The notes beneath the pieces are model-generated. The model saw only the letters and a program-made list of their open reading frames with translations. It did no database searches and was not told the origin of the DNA. Shown piece after piece: positions 1 through 9,359 of a stretch of 64,000 bases of DNA. The translations under genes were made by a program, and so were the position numbers. Each line of letters opens with the position of its first letter. Position 1 is the first letter of the stretch. Origin of the DNA: Methylomonas rapida (GTDB taxonomy: Bacteria; Pseudomonadota; Gammaproteobacteria; Methylococcales; Methylomonadaceae); NCBI RefSeq assembly GCF_024360925.2, contig NZ_CP113517.1, positions 3,162,001-3,226,000 on the forward strand, in the 5' to 3' direction.

Positions 1-29
1 TTAAATAAAATTTGATATTTGGATTTTGC

Positions 30-1268
30 ATGAAGATTTTTCATACCTCGGACTGGCATTTGGGCCAGAGCTTGCGCGGATTTGACCGCTATTACGAACA
101 TCAATGTTTTCTGGATTGGTTGTTGGCGCAGATCCGCACGGAAGACATCGACGTGTTGTTGGTGTCGGGCGATATTTTCGATAACGCCAATCCGTCTTCG
201 GCCTCGCAAAAACAGTTGTACCGTTTCTTGCAGGCGGCCAGGGAAGCCGCACCGCATCTGCGCGTAGTGCTGATCGCCGGCAACCACGATTCGCCCGGAC
301 GCCTGGAGGCACCGTCGCCGTTATTGGCGAGGTTTGAAACTCGCGTCGTCGGACAAACGGCAAGAATTGCGGACGGTAATATCGATCTCGAGCAACTCAT
401 CATTCCGTTGCATGACCGTAACGATCAGCTGCGAGCCTGGTGTTTGGCCGTGCCGTTTTTGCGGCCGGGTGACGTGCCGCGCATCGAGAGCGAACAGGAT
501 GCTTATCTGGCTGGCGTAGAAGCTTTGTACCAACAGGCTTTGCAGCAGATTTTGCTGAGGCGACACCCTGGCCAGGCCATCGTTGCGTTGGGGCATTGCC
601 ATTTGGAGGGTGGGGCGACCTCGCGAGATTCGGAGCGGCGTATCGTGGTGGGCGGGCTGGAGGCTCTATCGGCTGGCATTTTCGACAAGCACATCGCCTA
701 CGCCGCTTTGGGGCATTTGCATCTGCCGCAAGCCGTAGGCGGCAGGGAGTGGGTGCGCTATAGCGGTAGCCCGCTACCGATGTCGTTTGCTGAAACCGAG
801 TACCCGCATCAGATCGTCAAGATAGAACTGGATGGGGAACGGCTCCAGGCCATCACTCCGTTGCGGGTGCCGCGCAGCGTGGAGCTGCTGAAAATACCAG
901 CGCAACCGGCGCCGCTCCCGGAGGTTTTGCAGGCTTTACAGAACCTGCCGTATGACGACCTGAGCTTGCCCGAACGACAATGGCCTTATCTGGAGGTGCG
1001 GGTGAGTTTCGAGACACCGGAACCGGGCGCTCGGGCTTTGATAGAAGAGGCCATCAAACACAAGGCGGTGCGGCTGGCTGGCATCGACGCCAATTATCGG
1101 CGCGGCGACGGCTCGATGCACATTGATGAGGACAGCACATTTAATGACTTGAGCCAACTGCAAGCGGAGGATATTTTGCGACAGCATCATCAAACCCAAT
1201 ATGGTGGCCCCGTGCCCGACGATGTGATGAAAGCCTTTCAGGAATTGTTGCTGGAGGCGGAACTATGA
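30..1268 (+). CDS. sbcD: Exonuclease subunit SbcD (Mre11-like)
   Basis: Metallophosphoesterase subunit of the SbcCD complex, which cleaves DNA hairpins and protein-blocked double-strand ends in the cytoplasm. The Mre11-type metal-binding motifs are visible in order: TSDWHLG near the N terminus, GDIFDNANPS, GNHDSP, GHCHLEG and LGHLHLPQ. At 412 aa it has the usual family length. An upstream in-frame TTG at position 12 would add six residues (MIFGFC), but homologues begin MKIFHTSDWHLG, so the ATG at 30 is chosen; no strong ribosome-binding site precedes it. The stop overlaps the sbcC start by four bases (ATGA), indicating translational coupling. The true promoter lies outside or at the very edge of the window. 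Confidence 0.95.
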   Translation: MKIFHTSDWHLGQSLRGFDRYYEHQCFLDWLLAQIRTEDIDVLLVSGDIFDNANPSSASQKQLYRFLQAAREAAPHLRVVLIAGNHDSPGRLEAPSPLLARFETRVVGQTARIADGNIDLEQLIIPLHDRNDQLRAWCLAVPFLRPGDVPRIESEQDAYLAGVEALYQQALQQILLRRHPGQAIVALGHCHLEGGATSRDSERRIVVGGLEALSAGIFDKHIAYAALGHLHLPQAVGGREWVRYSGSPLPMSFAETEYPHQIVKIELDGERLQAITPLRVPRSVELLKIPAQPAPLPEVLQALQNLPYDDLSLPERQWPYLEVRVSFETPEPGARALIEEAIKHKAVRLAGIDANYRRGDGSMHIDEDSTFNDLSQLQAEDILRQHHQTQYGGPVPDDVMKAFQELLLEAEL

Positions 1269-4200
1269 AGATTTTAGCGGTGCGCGGCAAAAATTTGGCG
1301 TCGTTGGCTGGCGAGTTCGAGATCGATTTTTTGCAGCCGCCTTTGTCTACGGCCGGGCTGTTTGCGATCAGCGGCCCCACCGGCGCCGGCAAGAGTACGC
1401 TGTTGGACGCCTTGTGTCTGGCGCTGTACGACCGGACGCCGCGATTGCAGCATGCCGCCGCCCAGGGGGTGCGTCTGCGCGATGTCGGCGACGAAACCCT
1501 GCCGCCACAGGATGTGCGTAACGTGTTGCGCCGTGGTTGCGCGGACGGTTATGCGGAAGTGGATTTCATCGGCAACGACAAACAGCATTATCGCAGCCGT
1601 TGGAGCGTGCGGCGCGCGCATGGCCGGGTCGACGGCCGGTTGCAGGCTACCGAAATGAGTTTGTTGCGTCTGCCGGAAGCGCAGCCAATAGGCGGTGTGA
1701 AAACCGAGGTGTTGGAACACATACGCCAACGGCTGGGTTTGAGTTTCGAGCAATTTACTCGCGCGGTGTTGCTGGCGCAAAACGAATTCAGCGTGTTCTT
1801 GAAAGCCGGCGACGACGAACGCGCCAGTCTGCTGGAAACCCTGACCGGCACCGACGAATACAGCCGCATTTCCATGTTGGCTTTCGAACGAGCCAAGCAG
1901 GAAAAGGGGCGTCTGGAGGCATTGTCCAGCCAGTTGGCCGTGCAACAGCCTTTGGCGGCGGAGCAACGCCAGGCAATCGAAGCGCAAAAACAAACGGTGG
2001 AACGGGCCTTGGCCGGCGACCAGCAGCGACAAGCGGAGATCGAGCAACATTTGCAATGGCATCGGCAATACCAGGTGCTGCAAACCGCCGAGCAACAGGC
2101 GCAGCATAGGGTCGAGCAAGCGCAAGCGGCGCAGGCTCAGGCCGAACCGCGCCGGGCTCATGTTGCCTTGGTCGAGTCCTTGCAGGAAGCGCGGCCGCTG
2201 CTGACGGAATGCGATCGATTGCAGGCGGAATGCCAGCGGCAACAGAGTCAGTTCGACGCCGCCCAATCTGGCTTGGCCGATGCTATCAGCCGGCAACAGA
2301 CCGCCCAGCAAGCCCAGCAAACGGCGCAACAACGCTGGGACCAAGCCGAACGCGACCGCGTGCAAATTTTAGATGACATCGGCAAGGCCAAAACCTTGGA
2401 TGCGGAAATCGCGCTGTTGTTGCCGCGCCATCGGCAATTGCAACATAACGCCGAGCAAGCCAGACAAGCACTGGCGGCATTGGACGACGAGCTGACGCAA
2501 AAACGGCAGAGCCGCGATATAGCAAGCCAAGAATTATCCGACTGCGAAGCCTGGTTGCAAAATCATGCTTCGCTGGAAATGCTGAGCCAGCAATGGCCGC
2601 GCTGGGAAGTGTTGTTCAAACAGGCGCAAACCGCTGCGAGTCAACGCGATACGGCTAGTCTGGAATTGACGGGTTTGGAAAAGCGCGTGCTGCAAGCACA
2701 GACCGATTTGCAGGCGGCGCAAACGCTGGTCGAAAGCCAACGATGCGAGTTCGAGAGCGCCGAACGGGCTTGTAAACAAGCGGAACTGGCGGCCGGACAA
2801 TTCGATGCCGCCGCCTTGACCTCTGCCCATGGCCGTCATCAACTTCGGTTGGAACAACTGCGGCAGGCAAAAGGCAGCTGGGAAGCGCTGGGGCAATTGA
2901 GCGCCACGGATCATGCTCATGCCGGCAAGCTCGAATCGCTGGCTGAACAGCAGCAAGATCGGCTGGAAAATCTGGCGACCGTTCGGCAAAAGCTGCCAGC
3001 CTTGCAGGCCGCGCACGCCCAAGCCGCTAAAATGCTGGATTTGGTCAAGCTAGCCAGCCACGAGAGCGTGGAAAAACTGCGCGCCCAATTACAGGACGGC
3101 TGCGAGTGCCCGGTCTGCGGCTCCAAGCAGCATCCGTTTGCCCACGGCCAGCAACCATTGTTGCCGGAGCTAAATGACTTGGAAGCGGAAGTGGCCGAAT
3201 GCCTGTTGCAATGTAAACAGGCGGAACAACTGGATGGGCGTTTGAGCCTGGAGCTTGAGCAACTGGACAAGCAGATCGGCGAATTGCAAACGGCGCGGCA
3301 AACCTTGCAAACGCAGATGACAGAACTGCAAACCCGCTGGCAATCCCACGCGCAGGCGTGTGCATTGCCTGTCATCGAGTCGGCCGAAATCGAAGCCTGG
3401 CTGAGTCAGCAGCTAGCCGATGCCGAGGCGGCATTGCTCCAGGTCGGACAAGATCTGAATGCAATGAGCGACGCTCTGGCCCGGCGCGACCTTACTCATA
3501 AGGTGTTGGCCGCCATCGAGCAAAAACGGCAATTGGCTCGGCAGCAAGCCGAGTTGGCTCAAGCCGGCCTCAACGAGAGTCAGATGGGAGTCGATCAGGC
3601 CGCCGAAAAGTTGCGGGCTTTGCAGAGCCAATTATCTCAATGGCTCGACGAATTGGATGGCGCATTCGAAAACGGAAGCTGGCGGCAGGATTGGCAAGCG
3701 GACGGTGAAAGCTTTTTCCAGAGTTGCCGCCGGCAAGCGCGGTTTTACTTGGAACAACAAACATTGCGCGAACAATTGCTCAAGCAAATCGCGATTCTGG
3801 ATACCGAGTTGGAGGCTTTGGTTAGCCGCCGACTGCAAGCCGAGCGGCAAGCGGCGGCGGCTTTGGCCGATTTTAGCGCGATCGATGTCGAAGTGGCGGG
3901 CAAAGGCCGTCAACGCCAAGGTTTTTTGGCAGGCCGTTCAGTAACCGAGGCCGAGGCCGAGTTGGAACGACGCCTGGCCGCGGTCAAGGCAGAGCTGGAT
4001 CAGGCCGTTGCTGCTGCCCATGCCGGCGCCACCGGGTTGGCGACGGCTCGACAGGCGGAAATGCAAGCGCAAACCTTGCTGAACGAAAACCAGGCGCGCC
4101 GGGCGACTGCGGAAGATGCGCTGGCGAAATGGCTGACAACCTTCCGGCAACGGCATAGGGCGATCGAAGAGCTGGATCAGCCCCAATTGCGCGCCCTGCT

Positions 4201-4999
4201 GCAGCACGACCATCTTTGGTTGAGCCAGGAACGGCAAGCCTTGCAGGCGATCGATAAAGCGCTGGCGCAAGCCTTGGCCGTACTCGATGAGCGGCGCCAG
4301 CAATGCGAGCAGCATTGGGCTCGCCGAGCATCTCTGGAATCCTTGGCAGATCTGGAAACAGCGCACAGTGAATTGACAACACGGTTGACCGGATTACGAC
4401 ATCAACATACCGAACTGGTGCTGCAATTGAGAGCGGATGACCAGCGTTTGGCGATCAGCGCGGAACTGCTGGACAAGCGGGCGGCACAAGCGGCAGTTCA
4501 CGATACTTGGAGCAAATTGAATGCCTTGATCGGCTCGGCCGACGGCAAGAAATTCCGGAACATTGCCCAGCAACTGACGCTGGATGTGTTATTCGGCTAT
4601 GCCAATCAGCACCTGAAAGATCTGAGTCGACGCTATCGTTTGGAGCGCGTCAAGGATACGTTGGCCTTGCAAGTGGTCGACCAGGACATGGGCGATGAAA
4701 TACGCTCTGTGCACTCCTTGTCGGGTGGCGAGTCGTTTTTGCTGTCGTTGGCTTTGGCGTTGGGTTTGGCTTCCTTGTCTTCCAACCGGGTGAAGGTGGA
4801 GTCGTTGTTCATCGACGAAGGCTTTGGCAGCTTGGATGCCGAAACCCTGCGCGTGGCGATGGATGCCTTGGACAGCCTGCAAGCTTTGGGGCGCAAGGTC
4901 GGCGTGATTTCGCACGTGCAGGAGATGACCGAGCGCATAGGCACGCGTATCGAAATCAAGCGCATCGGCAACGGCTTGAGCCGGCTGAATGTGGGTTAG
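1265..4999 (+). CDS. sbcC: Exonuclease subunit SbcC (Rad50-like SMC ATPase)
   Basis: ATPase subunit of SbcCD, a 1244-aa Rad50/SMC-type protein. The Walker A motif GPTGAGKST is at residues 37-45. Long Gln/Ala/Glu-rich coiled-coil arms flank a central zinc hook CPVC (Cys615 and Cys618), almost exactly mid-protein as expected. The ABC signature LSGGE is at 1152-1156 and the Walker B FIDEGFG around 1182-1188. The protein tethers DNA ends and gates the SbcD nuclease. It is coupled to sbcD through an ATGA overlap. Nothing is truncated. It is somewhat longer than the E. coli protein (about 1048 aa), the extra length being in the coiled coil. Confidence 0.95.
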   Translation: MKILAVRGKNLASLAGEFEIDFLQPPLSTAGLFAISGPTGAGKSTLLDALCLALYDRTPRLQHAAAQGVRLRDVGDETLPPQDVRNVLRRGCADGYAEVDFIGNDKQHYRSRWSVRRAHGRVDGRLQATEMSLLRLPEAQPIGGVKTEVLEHIRQRLGLSFEQFTRAVLLAQNEFSVFLKAGDDERASLLETLTGTDEYSRISMLAFERAKQEKGRLEALSSQLAVQQPLAAEQRQAIEAQKQTVERALAGDQQRQAEIEQHLQWHRQYQVLQTAEQQAQHRVEQAQAAQAQAEPRRAHVALVESLQEARPLLTECDRLQAECQRQQSQFDAAQSGLADAISRQQTAQQAQQTAQQRWDQAERDRVQILDDIGKAKTLDAEIALLLPRHRQLQHNAEQARQALAALDDELTQKRQSRDIASQELSDCEAWLQNHASLEMLSQQWPRWEVLFKQAQTAASQRDTASLELTGLEKRVLQAQTDLQAAQTLVESQRCEFESAERACKQAELAAGQFDAAALTSAHGRHQLRLEQLRQAKGSWEALGQLSATDHAHAGKLESLAEQQQDRLENLATVRQKLPALQAAHAQAAKMLDLVKLASHESVEKLRAQLQDGCECPVCGSKQHPFAHGQQPLLPELNDLEAEVAECLLQCKQAEQLDGRLSLELEQLDKQIGELQTARQTLQTQMTELQTRWQSHAQACALPVIESAEIEAWLSQQLADAEAALLQVGQDLNAMSDALARRDLTHKVLAAIEQKRQLARQQAELAQAGLNESQMGVDQAAEKLRALQSQLSQWLDELDGAFENGSWRQDWQADGESFFQSCRRQARFYLEQQTLREQLLKQIAILDTELEALVSRRLQAERQAAAALADFSAIDVEVAGKGRQRQGFLAGRSVTEAEAELERRLAAVKAELDQAVAAAHAGATGLATARQAEMQAQTLLNENQARRATAEDALAKWLTTFRQRHRAIEELDQPQLRALLQHDHLWLSQERQALQAIDKALAQALAVLDERRQQCEQHWARRASLESLADLETAHSELTTRLTGLRHQHTELVLQLRADDQRLAISAELLDKRAAQAAVHDTWSKLNALIGSADGKKFRNIAQQLTLDVLFGYANQHLKDLSRRYRLERVKDTLALQVVDQDMGDEIRSVHSLSGGESFLLSLALALGLASLSSNRVKVESLFIDEGFGSLDAETLRVAMDALDSLQALGRKVGVISHVQEMTERIGTRIEIKRIGNGLSRLNVG

Positions 5000-5107
5000 A
5001 ACTTGGATAGTGACTCTTCGGTGTGGGTTAAATAACCCTCCCGATGTCCAGTCGTCCTAATATGGAATACCATGCAGAGCATGGTAATCAAATCAAAGAT
5101 CGGATTT

Positions 5108-5170
5108 TGTGGGAGCGACGCTTCGTCGCGACTTGAAAGCTTTACAGTGCGACGAAGCGTCGCTCCCACA
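5108..5170. repeat. REP-like double palindrome, family 1
   Basis: Two perfectly complementary 22-bp arms (5108-5129 and 5149-5170, the first beginning TGTGGGAGCGACGCTTCG) are separated by 19 bp. Each arm can also fold on itself (GCGACG-CTT-CGTCGC). This is the structure of a bacterial REP/BIME element. It lies between sbcC and the Uma2 gene. Confidence 0.8.
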
Positions 5171-5293
5171 CACAATGTCAGATGCCGCCAACATGTAATG
5201 ATCAAGAGGGTTTACCATGGCGCATGGCGCTTGTTTTCGCGCGCCAAGTGGCCAACAATAGCCGGCAATCACAGAAAACCGATGGAGCTCGCC

Positions 5294-5884
5294 ATGGCAC
5301 TGGATAAACCATACGAAAACGACTATTTGAGCGAAGAAGAGTATCTGGCCACGGAACCCGCTGCCGATCTGAAACGCGAATATATCGACGGACGGGTTTA
5401 TGCGATGGCCGGGGCCGGCTACAACCATAATTGCATCGCCGCCAATATGTTGGGTGAATTCAGGAATCATCTGAAAGGCACGCCCTGCGCAACCTTCATG
5501 GCCGACATCAAGGTCAAACTGGGCAAGGATTACGTTTACCCGGATGTGCTGGTCGATTGCAGCAAGATGAGCGGCAGCGACGTTTTTTCGACCTCGCCGG
5601 TCATCATCGTCGAGGTATTGTCCCGTTCTACCCGTAAAACCGATACCACGACCAAATTGATTCGCTATATCAACCTGCCTTCCCTGCAGGAATATGTATT
5701 GATAGAGCCCGACATCGTGTCTGTGCAGGTGCTGCGCCGCAGCAAAAACTGGCTGCCCGACTATTTCTTTTTGGGCGATGAGGTTACCTTTGAGTCGATT
5801 GGCCTGACTTTGCCGGTCGAAGACATCTACGACCGGGTGGACAATCCGGACATCAACGAATTCAAGGCCGCAAAGCCGATCTAG
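5294..5884 (+). CDS. Uma2 family (DUF820) putative endonuclease-fold protein
   Basis: A 196-aa protein of the Uma2/DUF820 family, which adopts a PD-(D/E)XK restriction-endonuclease-like fold; cellular role unknown. Visible family signatures are EYIDGRVYAMAG near the N terminus, the YPDVLVDCS strand carrying the candidate catalytic Asp, PVIIVEVLSRST carrying the Glu, and SLQEYVLIEPD. The open frame extends upstream to 5072, but that extension runs through the REP element and is not conserved-looking. The ATG at 5294 is preceded by GGAG at a 6-nt spacing and begins MALDKPYENDYLSEEEYL, which matches family N termini. Stand-alone Uma2 genes are common in genomes with many mobile elements. Confidence 0.8.
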   Translation: MALDKPYENDYLSEEEYLATEPAADLKREYIDGRVYAMAGAGYNHNCIAANMLGEFRNHLKGTPCATFMADIKVKLGKDYVYPDVLVDCSKMSGSDVFSTSPVIIVEVLSRSTRKTDTTTKLIRYINLPSLQEYVLIEPDIVSVQVLRRSKNWLPDYFFLGDEVTFESIGLTLPVEDIYDRVDNPDINEFKAAKPI

Positions 5885-6102
5885 GCCATTGCTGATCGAA
5901 TCGATCACCAATTTGACGGCTGTCTGTGCGATGCGGTCTTCGGGACGGCCCCCATCCCCAGCGGACGACATCGAGTTCGCCCCCGATGCGTCTTAAAATA
6001 TCGCCATCAGGTACAATGACGCCTTTTGAATCCCTGGGCGTGGCGTCTAAGTATGCATGAGCTATGGTTGGCTAAGGAATATGTGAGCAATAAGCTAGGC
6101 AA

Positions 6103-6186
6103 TGGTAGGTGCGAATTCATTCGCACTGTGTGGATAAATCCGCACCTACCCCGAATACTTGCATAGGTTACTTCATGTTCATTCCT
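6103..6186. repeat. 84-bp palindromic repeat, family 2, copy 1 (spans lnt start codon)
   Basis: Starts TGGTAGGTGCG and contains two adjacent hairpins (GTGCGAA-TTCA-TTCGCAC, then a GGAT/ATCC hairpin) enclosed by GGTAGGTGCG/CGCACCTACC arms. A conserved 3' tail then runs to CATTCCT. A second copy at 13834-13917 matches at 78 of 84 positions by eye. The lnt ATG (6175) lies inside the conserved tail. Confidence 0.8.
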
Positions 6187-7734
6187 AAATATTCCGCATG
6201 GTGGCTGCCGGTGTTATCCGGTATTTTGATCGGCACCAGTTATATCCCTTTTCCGCCCTGGGCCTCGCTGTTCTGTTTCGTGCCATTGTGGCTGTTTTGG
6301 CAACAACAGCAAAAGCTGAAAGCCGTTTTGCTCGGCGGCCTGCTGACCAGCTTCATCTATACCTTGATCGGCTTCAACTGGGTGACTTACACCTTGCATG
6401 AATTCGCCAAGGTGAATTGGTTTCTGGCCGGCATCGGCATGCTGCTGTTTGCCTTGTTTGGGCATTTGTTCGTGCCGGTGGCCGGGATGCTGTGGTTCTG
6501 GGGACGCAAACTCTGCGCGACCAAGACTTGGTTGTCGTTTGCGTTGATGGCGATCGTTACTGCCCTGGCCGAACTGTACGTGCCCATGCTGTTCAAATGG
6601 AATTTCGGTTATAGCTGGTATGGCGCCGGGCTGCCGATTTACCAATGGGCCGAGATCGTCGGTTTTACCGGCCTGAGCATGTTGTCGATCTTGGCCAACC
6701 TGCTGGTTTTGTTGGCCTGGCGTGCCAGAGCGACAAGAGCCGGTCAAGCCGGCTTCGCCGCCATCGTGTTGATATTTTTAGGCCTCAATGCAGGCGGCAT
6801 CTGGCTGAAAAACCGCTTGCCGGAGCCGGACGCTTCCGTCAATGCCTTGCTGGTGCAAGCCAATATCGGCAATATGGAAAAACAGGCCATGGAGCATGGC
6901 AAGGGCTTTCAAGCCGAAATTCTAAAAAAATATCTGCGGATCAGCGCGGAAGGCTTGGCCAAGCATCCGGAGACTGATTTCGTGATGTGGTCGGAAACCG
7001 CTTTCCCGGCAATGCTGGGCGGTGATTACAACTATTCTATTTTCGCGCAATCGGTGCAGGATTTTTTACGCTCGCATCAGGTTGGCCTGATTACGGGGGC
7101 TTATGGCAAGGACTCGCAATCCGGTCTGATCACCAACTCGCTGTTTGCCATCGACCAACAAGGCACGATCACGGAACCGCATTACAGCAAGACCATTCTG
7201 CTGGCCTTGGGCGAATACATTCCCGGTGAAGAAAGCTTTCCGTGGCTCAGAGAGCTGTTGCCGATGGTGAGTCATTTCGGCCGTGGTCCTGGTCCGACCG
7301 TCTTGCTGAGGTTCAACGGTTATGCAATGGGGCCGCAAGTTTGCTACGAGAGCCTGTTTCCAACGTTTTCCAAGGGTCTGGCCGATCTGGGCGCGCAATT
7401 CATCGTCAACGTGACCAATGATTCCTGGTACGGCACCTGGCAGGAACCTTATCAGCATTTGTATATGACCCTGGCGCGCGGGGTTGAATTCCGGCGCCCG
7501 GTATTGCGAGTCACGAACACCGGCATATCCACCGTGTCGCTGGCGAATGGCGAGGTGCTGGCCTTGTCGCCGATGGATACCAGCTGGTCGGGCGCTTACC
7601 GGGTTGGCTATAGAACCCAGCCGCAAGCCACCTTTTATCAGCGCCATATCGACCTGATGCCGGGCTTGTTATGGCTTGCGCTGGTTCTGTTGCTTGGTTA
7701 CGCCGCGATGCATTCGAGAGACAAGCGGGCGTGA
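6175..7734 (+). CDS. lnt: Apolipoprotein N-acyltransferase
   Basis: Integral inner-membrane enzyme that N-acylates the N-terminal cysteine of lipoproteins using phospholipid, the last step of lipoprotein maturation. The 519-aa protein has multiple N-terminal hydrophobic segments followed by a periplasmic nitrilase domain. The catalytic triad is readable: Glu274 in MWSETAFPA, Lys339 in HYSKTILLALGEY and Cys390 in VCYESLFP. The open frame runs upstream to a GTG at 6109, but those 22 residues come from a palindromic repeat, so the ATG at 6175 is chosen. It has only a weak AGGT ribosome-binding element. No corC neighbour is present. Confidence 0.93.
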   Translation: MFIPKYSAWWLPVLSGILIGTSYIPFPPWASLFCFVPLWLFWQQQQKLKAVLLGGLLTSFIYTLIGFNWVTYTLHEFAKVNWFLAGIGMLLFALFGHLFVPVAGMLWFWGRKLCATKTWLSFALMAIVTALAELYVPMLFKWNFGYSWYGAGLPIYQWAEIVGFTGLSMLSILANLLVLLAWRARATRAGQAGFAAIVLIFLGLNAGGIWLKNRLPEPDASVNALLVQANIGNMEKQAMEHGKGFQAEILKKYLRISAEGLAKHPETDFVMWSETAFPAMLGGDYNYSIFAQSVQDFLRSHQVGLITGAYGKDSQSGLITNSLFAIDQQGTITEPHYSKTILLALGEYIPGEESFPWLRELLPMVSHFGRGPGPTVLLRFNGYAMGPQVCYESLFPTFSKGLADLGAQFIVNVTNDSWYGTWQEPYQHLYMTLARGVEFRRPVLRVTNTGISTVSLANGEVLALSPMDTSWSGAYRVGYRTQPQATFYQRHIDLMPGLLWLALVLLLGYAAMHSRDKRA

Positions 7735-7909
7735 AGAAGGTTCAGGCTGCTCCCCTCCCCTCGCGGAAAAGGGCGGGGTGCGGGAAATCAATGCAAACAC
7801 CTGATTCATCCCCCCTCATCCTGACCTTATCCCGACGGGAGAAGGAAACTATGTCGACTTTTACGACAGCCCTTGGTGAAGGAGAACCCCTCACCAAAGG
7901 GCCATTACG
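7735..7909. other. Intergenic spacer with degenerate repeat
   Basis: The spacer between convergent genes holds a GC-rich segment reading roughly CCCTCATCCTGACC then CGACGGGAGAAGGAA. Shorter relatives occur near 47110 and 56640 (GGGAGAAGGAACTGTTTTG, CCGAAGGAACTGTTTTG). No gene is visible. Confidence 0.4.
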
Positions 7910-9271
7910 TTATTTTTTGGCTTTGAATTTACCGAACAAGCCGGTTATTTTGCCGGTACTTTTAGCGGGCTTTTTGTCGCCTTCGATCGGGTTCGATTCT
8001 GCCACAGGCTCAGGTGCGGCCACGGTTTCCTGAGGTTTTTCGACGGCCGCCGCGGACTGCGATTTTTTGAAACCGCCCAATAATCCGCCCATTTTCTTGC
8101 CAATGCCGGCGGACTCTTTTTGCTCCTGACTTGGTGCTGTTGCCTGCGGCTGCGGGCTCTCCACTTGCGGAGCTTCTACCTCTTTTGCAGCTTCGACTAC
8201 GGGCACTTCTTCCGCTTGAGCCTCTGCTTTGGCCTGAAAGCCCAGCTTCTCGTCCATCTTGGCAAATTTTTCGATCGTGCGGCCGAAAAAGCCCTTACCC
8301 TTACTTGGCTCGGCCGCTTTTGGCTTTTTGGTGTCGGCCGGTGGCGTGGGTGCTTTCTCGACCGGTTTTTCACTGACGGGCGCTTGGCTGACCACAGGCT
8401 CGGGCTTGGCGGGTGCTTCCACGATAAGCGGAGCTCCTTGCACGATTTGTTCCACGATTTCGGGCTGTTTTACCGGCTCTAGCACCGGCTTTTCGACAGG
8501 AGGTGGTGGCGGTGTGTGTTTTTCGGCTTGGCGTTGGGTTTCCAGCGCCGCCAATCTCGCAGCTTCGGCTTGCTGTCTTGCCATGGCTTCGGCCAGTTGC
8601 CGTTCTTTGTCGGCTTCCAGCTGGCGTTGAGCCGCTTCGTATTGCTCGACCGCCATCTCCAATTTGGCCAATTGTTGGGTCTGGGTATCCAGCCGATTTT
8701 GCAGGCTGCTGACCAGCATTTCTTTTTCGGCGACTTTTGCCGCTTCGGTGTGCAAAGTCAGTTGCAATTGGGTTTTAGCCTGTTGCTCGTTTTGAAAACG
8801 CTCGCCGATCCGGGCAATGATCGCATCGTATTCGGCCAACAAATTGTCGGCGTTGGCGGCCGGCAGGGTCTGCAAATTGAGTTCGAAACGTTCCACCAGA
8901 TGGGCCGAGCTATCGGCTAATTTCTGGTTGCTCGCTTGCAGGCGCTGCTCCAGGGTATTTGCACGCTCGGATTCCGACTCGGCCTTTTGCACGGCGGTCT
9001 GCATCTGCTCGGTGGTTTCATTCAGCTGTTGCTGCAAAGTCTGCAATTGTTCTTGCGCGGTATTCAGATTGGCCTGAATGGCATTGCCGGCGGCCGTGAT
9101 GCGCGCGATCTGTCTTTTGGCAAAGCCGAGGCGAATACTGTAAAAAATGGCGGTCAACAGCCAGGCGGAAACGACCAACACGGCGGCATAATCGGCATTG
9201 TCCAAGGTAAGCTGATACCAGCGCGGCCACAAGTCTTGGAGTAGAGGCAGGAGTTTTTGCAGGGTTTCCAT
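7910..9271 (-). CDS. Membrane-anchored coiled-coil protein of unknown function
   Basis: A 453-aa protein I cannot assign to a named family. One transmembrane segment (about residues 28-48, YAAVLVVSAWLLTAIFYSIRL) precedes a long heptad-like coiled coil (about 55-250, rich in Gln/Glu/Ala/Leu). A Pro-rich linker (about 250-330, with PPPPP) and a low-complexity tail follow. The tail carries three short Gly/Phe/Lys basic modules: GKGFFGRTIEKFAK, GIGKKMGGLLGGFKK and, at the extreme C terminus, GKITGLFGKFKAKK. The start at 9271 has AAGGA at good spacing. The layout suggests an inner-membrane scaffold with cytoplasmic, possibly membrane- or nucleic-acid-touching basic patches; this is inference. Confidence 0.75.
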   Translation of the reverse strand: METLQKLLPLLQDLWPRWYQLTLDNADYAAVLVVSAWLLTAIFYSIRLGFAKRQIARITAAGNAIQANLNTAQEQLQTLQQQLNETTEQMQTAVQKAESESERANTLEQRLQASNQKLADSSAHLVERFELNLQTLPAANADNLLAEYDAIIARIGERFQNEQQAKTQLQLTLHTEAAKVAEKEMLVSSLQNRLDTQTQQLAKLEMAVEQYEAAQRQLEADKERQLAEAMARQQAEAARLAALETQRQAEKHTPPPPPVEKPVLEPVKQPEIVEQIVQGAPLIVEAPAKPEPVVSQAPVSEKPVEKAPTPPADTKKPKAAEPSKGKGFFGRTIEKFAKMDEKLGFQAKAEAQAEEVPVVEAAKEVEAPQVESPQPQATAPSQEQKESAGIGKKMGGLLGGFKKSQSAAAVEKPQETVAAPEPVAESNPIEGDKKPAKSTGKITGLFGKFKAKK

Positions 9272-9359
9272 AACGGGTTCCTTATCAAATTATTATTTTA
9301 GTTTGGCCAAATCAGAAAACCTTCAGCCGACATCAAGCTGCTATTGTATAACGCCCGTT

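Noticed and set aside
1274..2365. A 363-codon minus-strand open frame inside sbcC
   Set aside because: It is antisense to conserved sbcC sequence, Leu/Arg/Gln-rich as expected for a shadow of a coiled-coil gene, and has no ribosome-binding site.
5093..5971. A 292-codon minus-strand frame over the Uma2 gene
   Set aside because: It runs through the REP element and antisense to Uma2 motifs; the plus-strand gene has the ribosome-binding site and family signatures.
6109..6174. Upstream GTG start for lnt adding 22 residues
   Set aside because: The extension is encoded by a palindromic repeat also found at 13834, so it is unlikely to be part of the enzyme.
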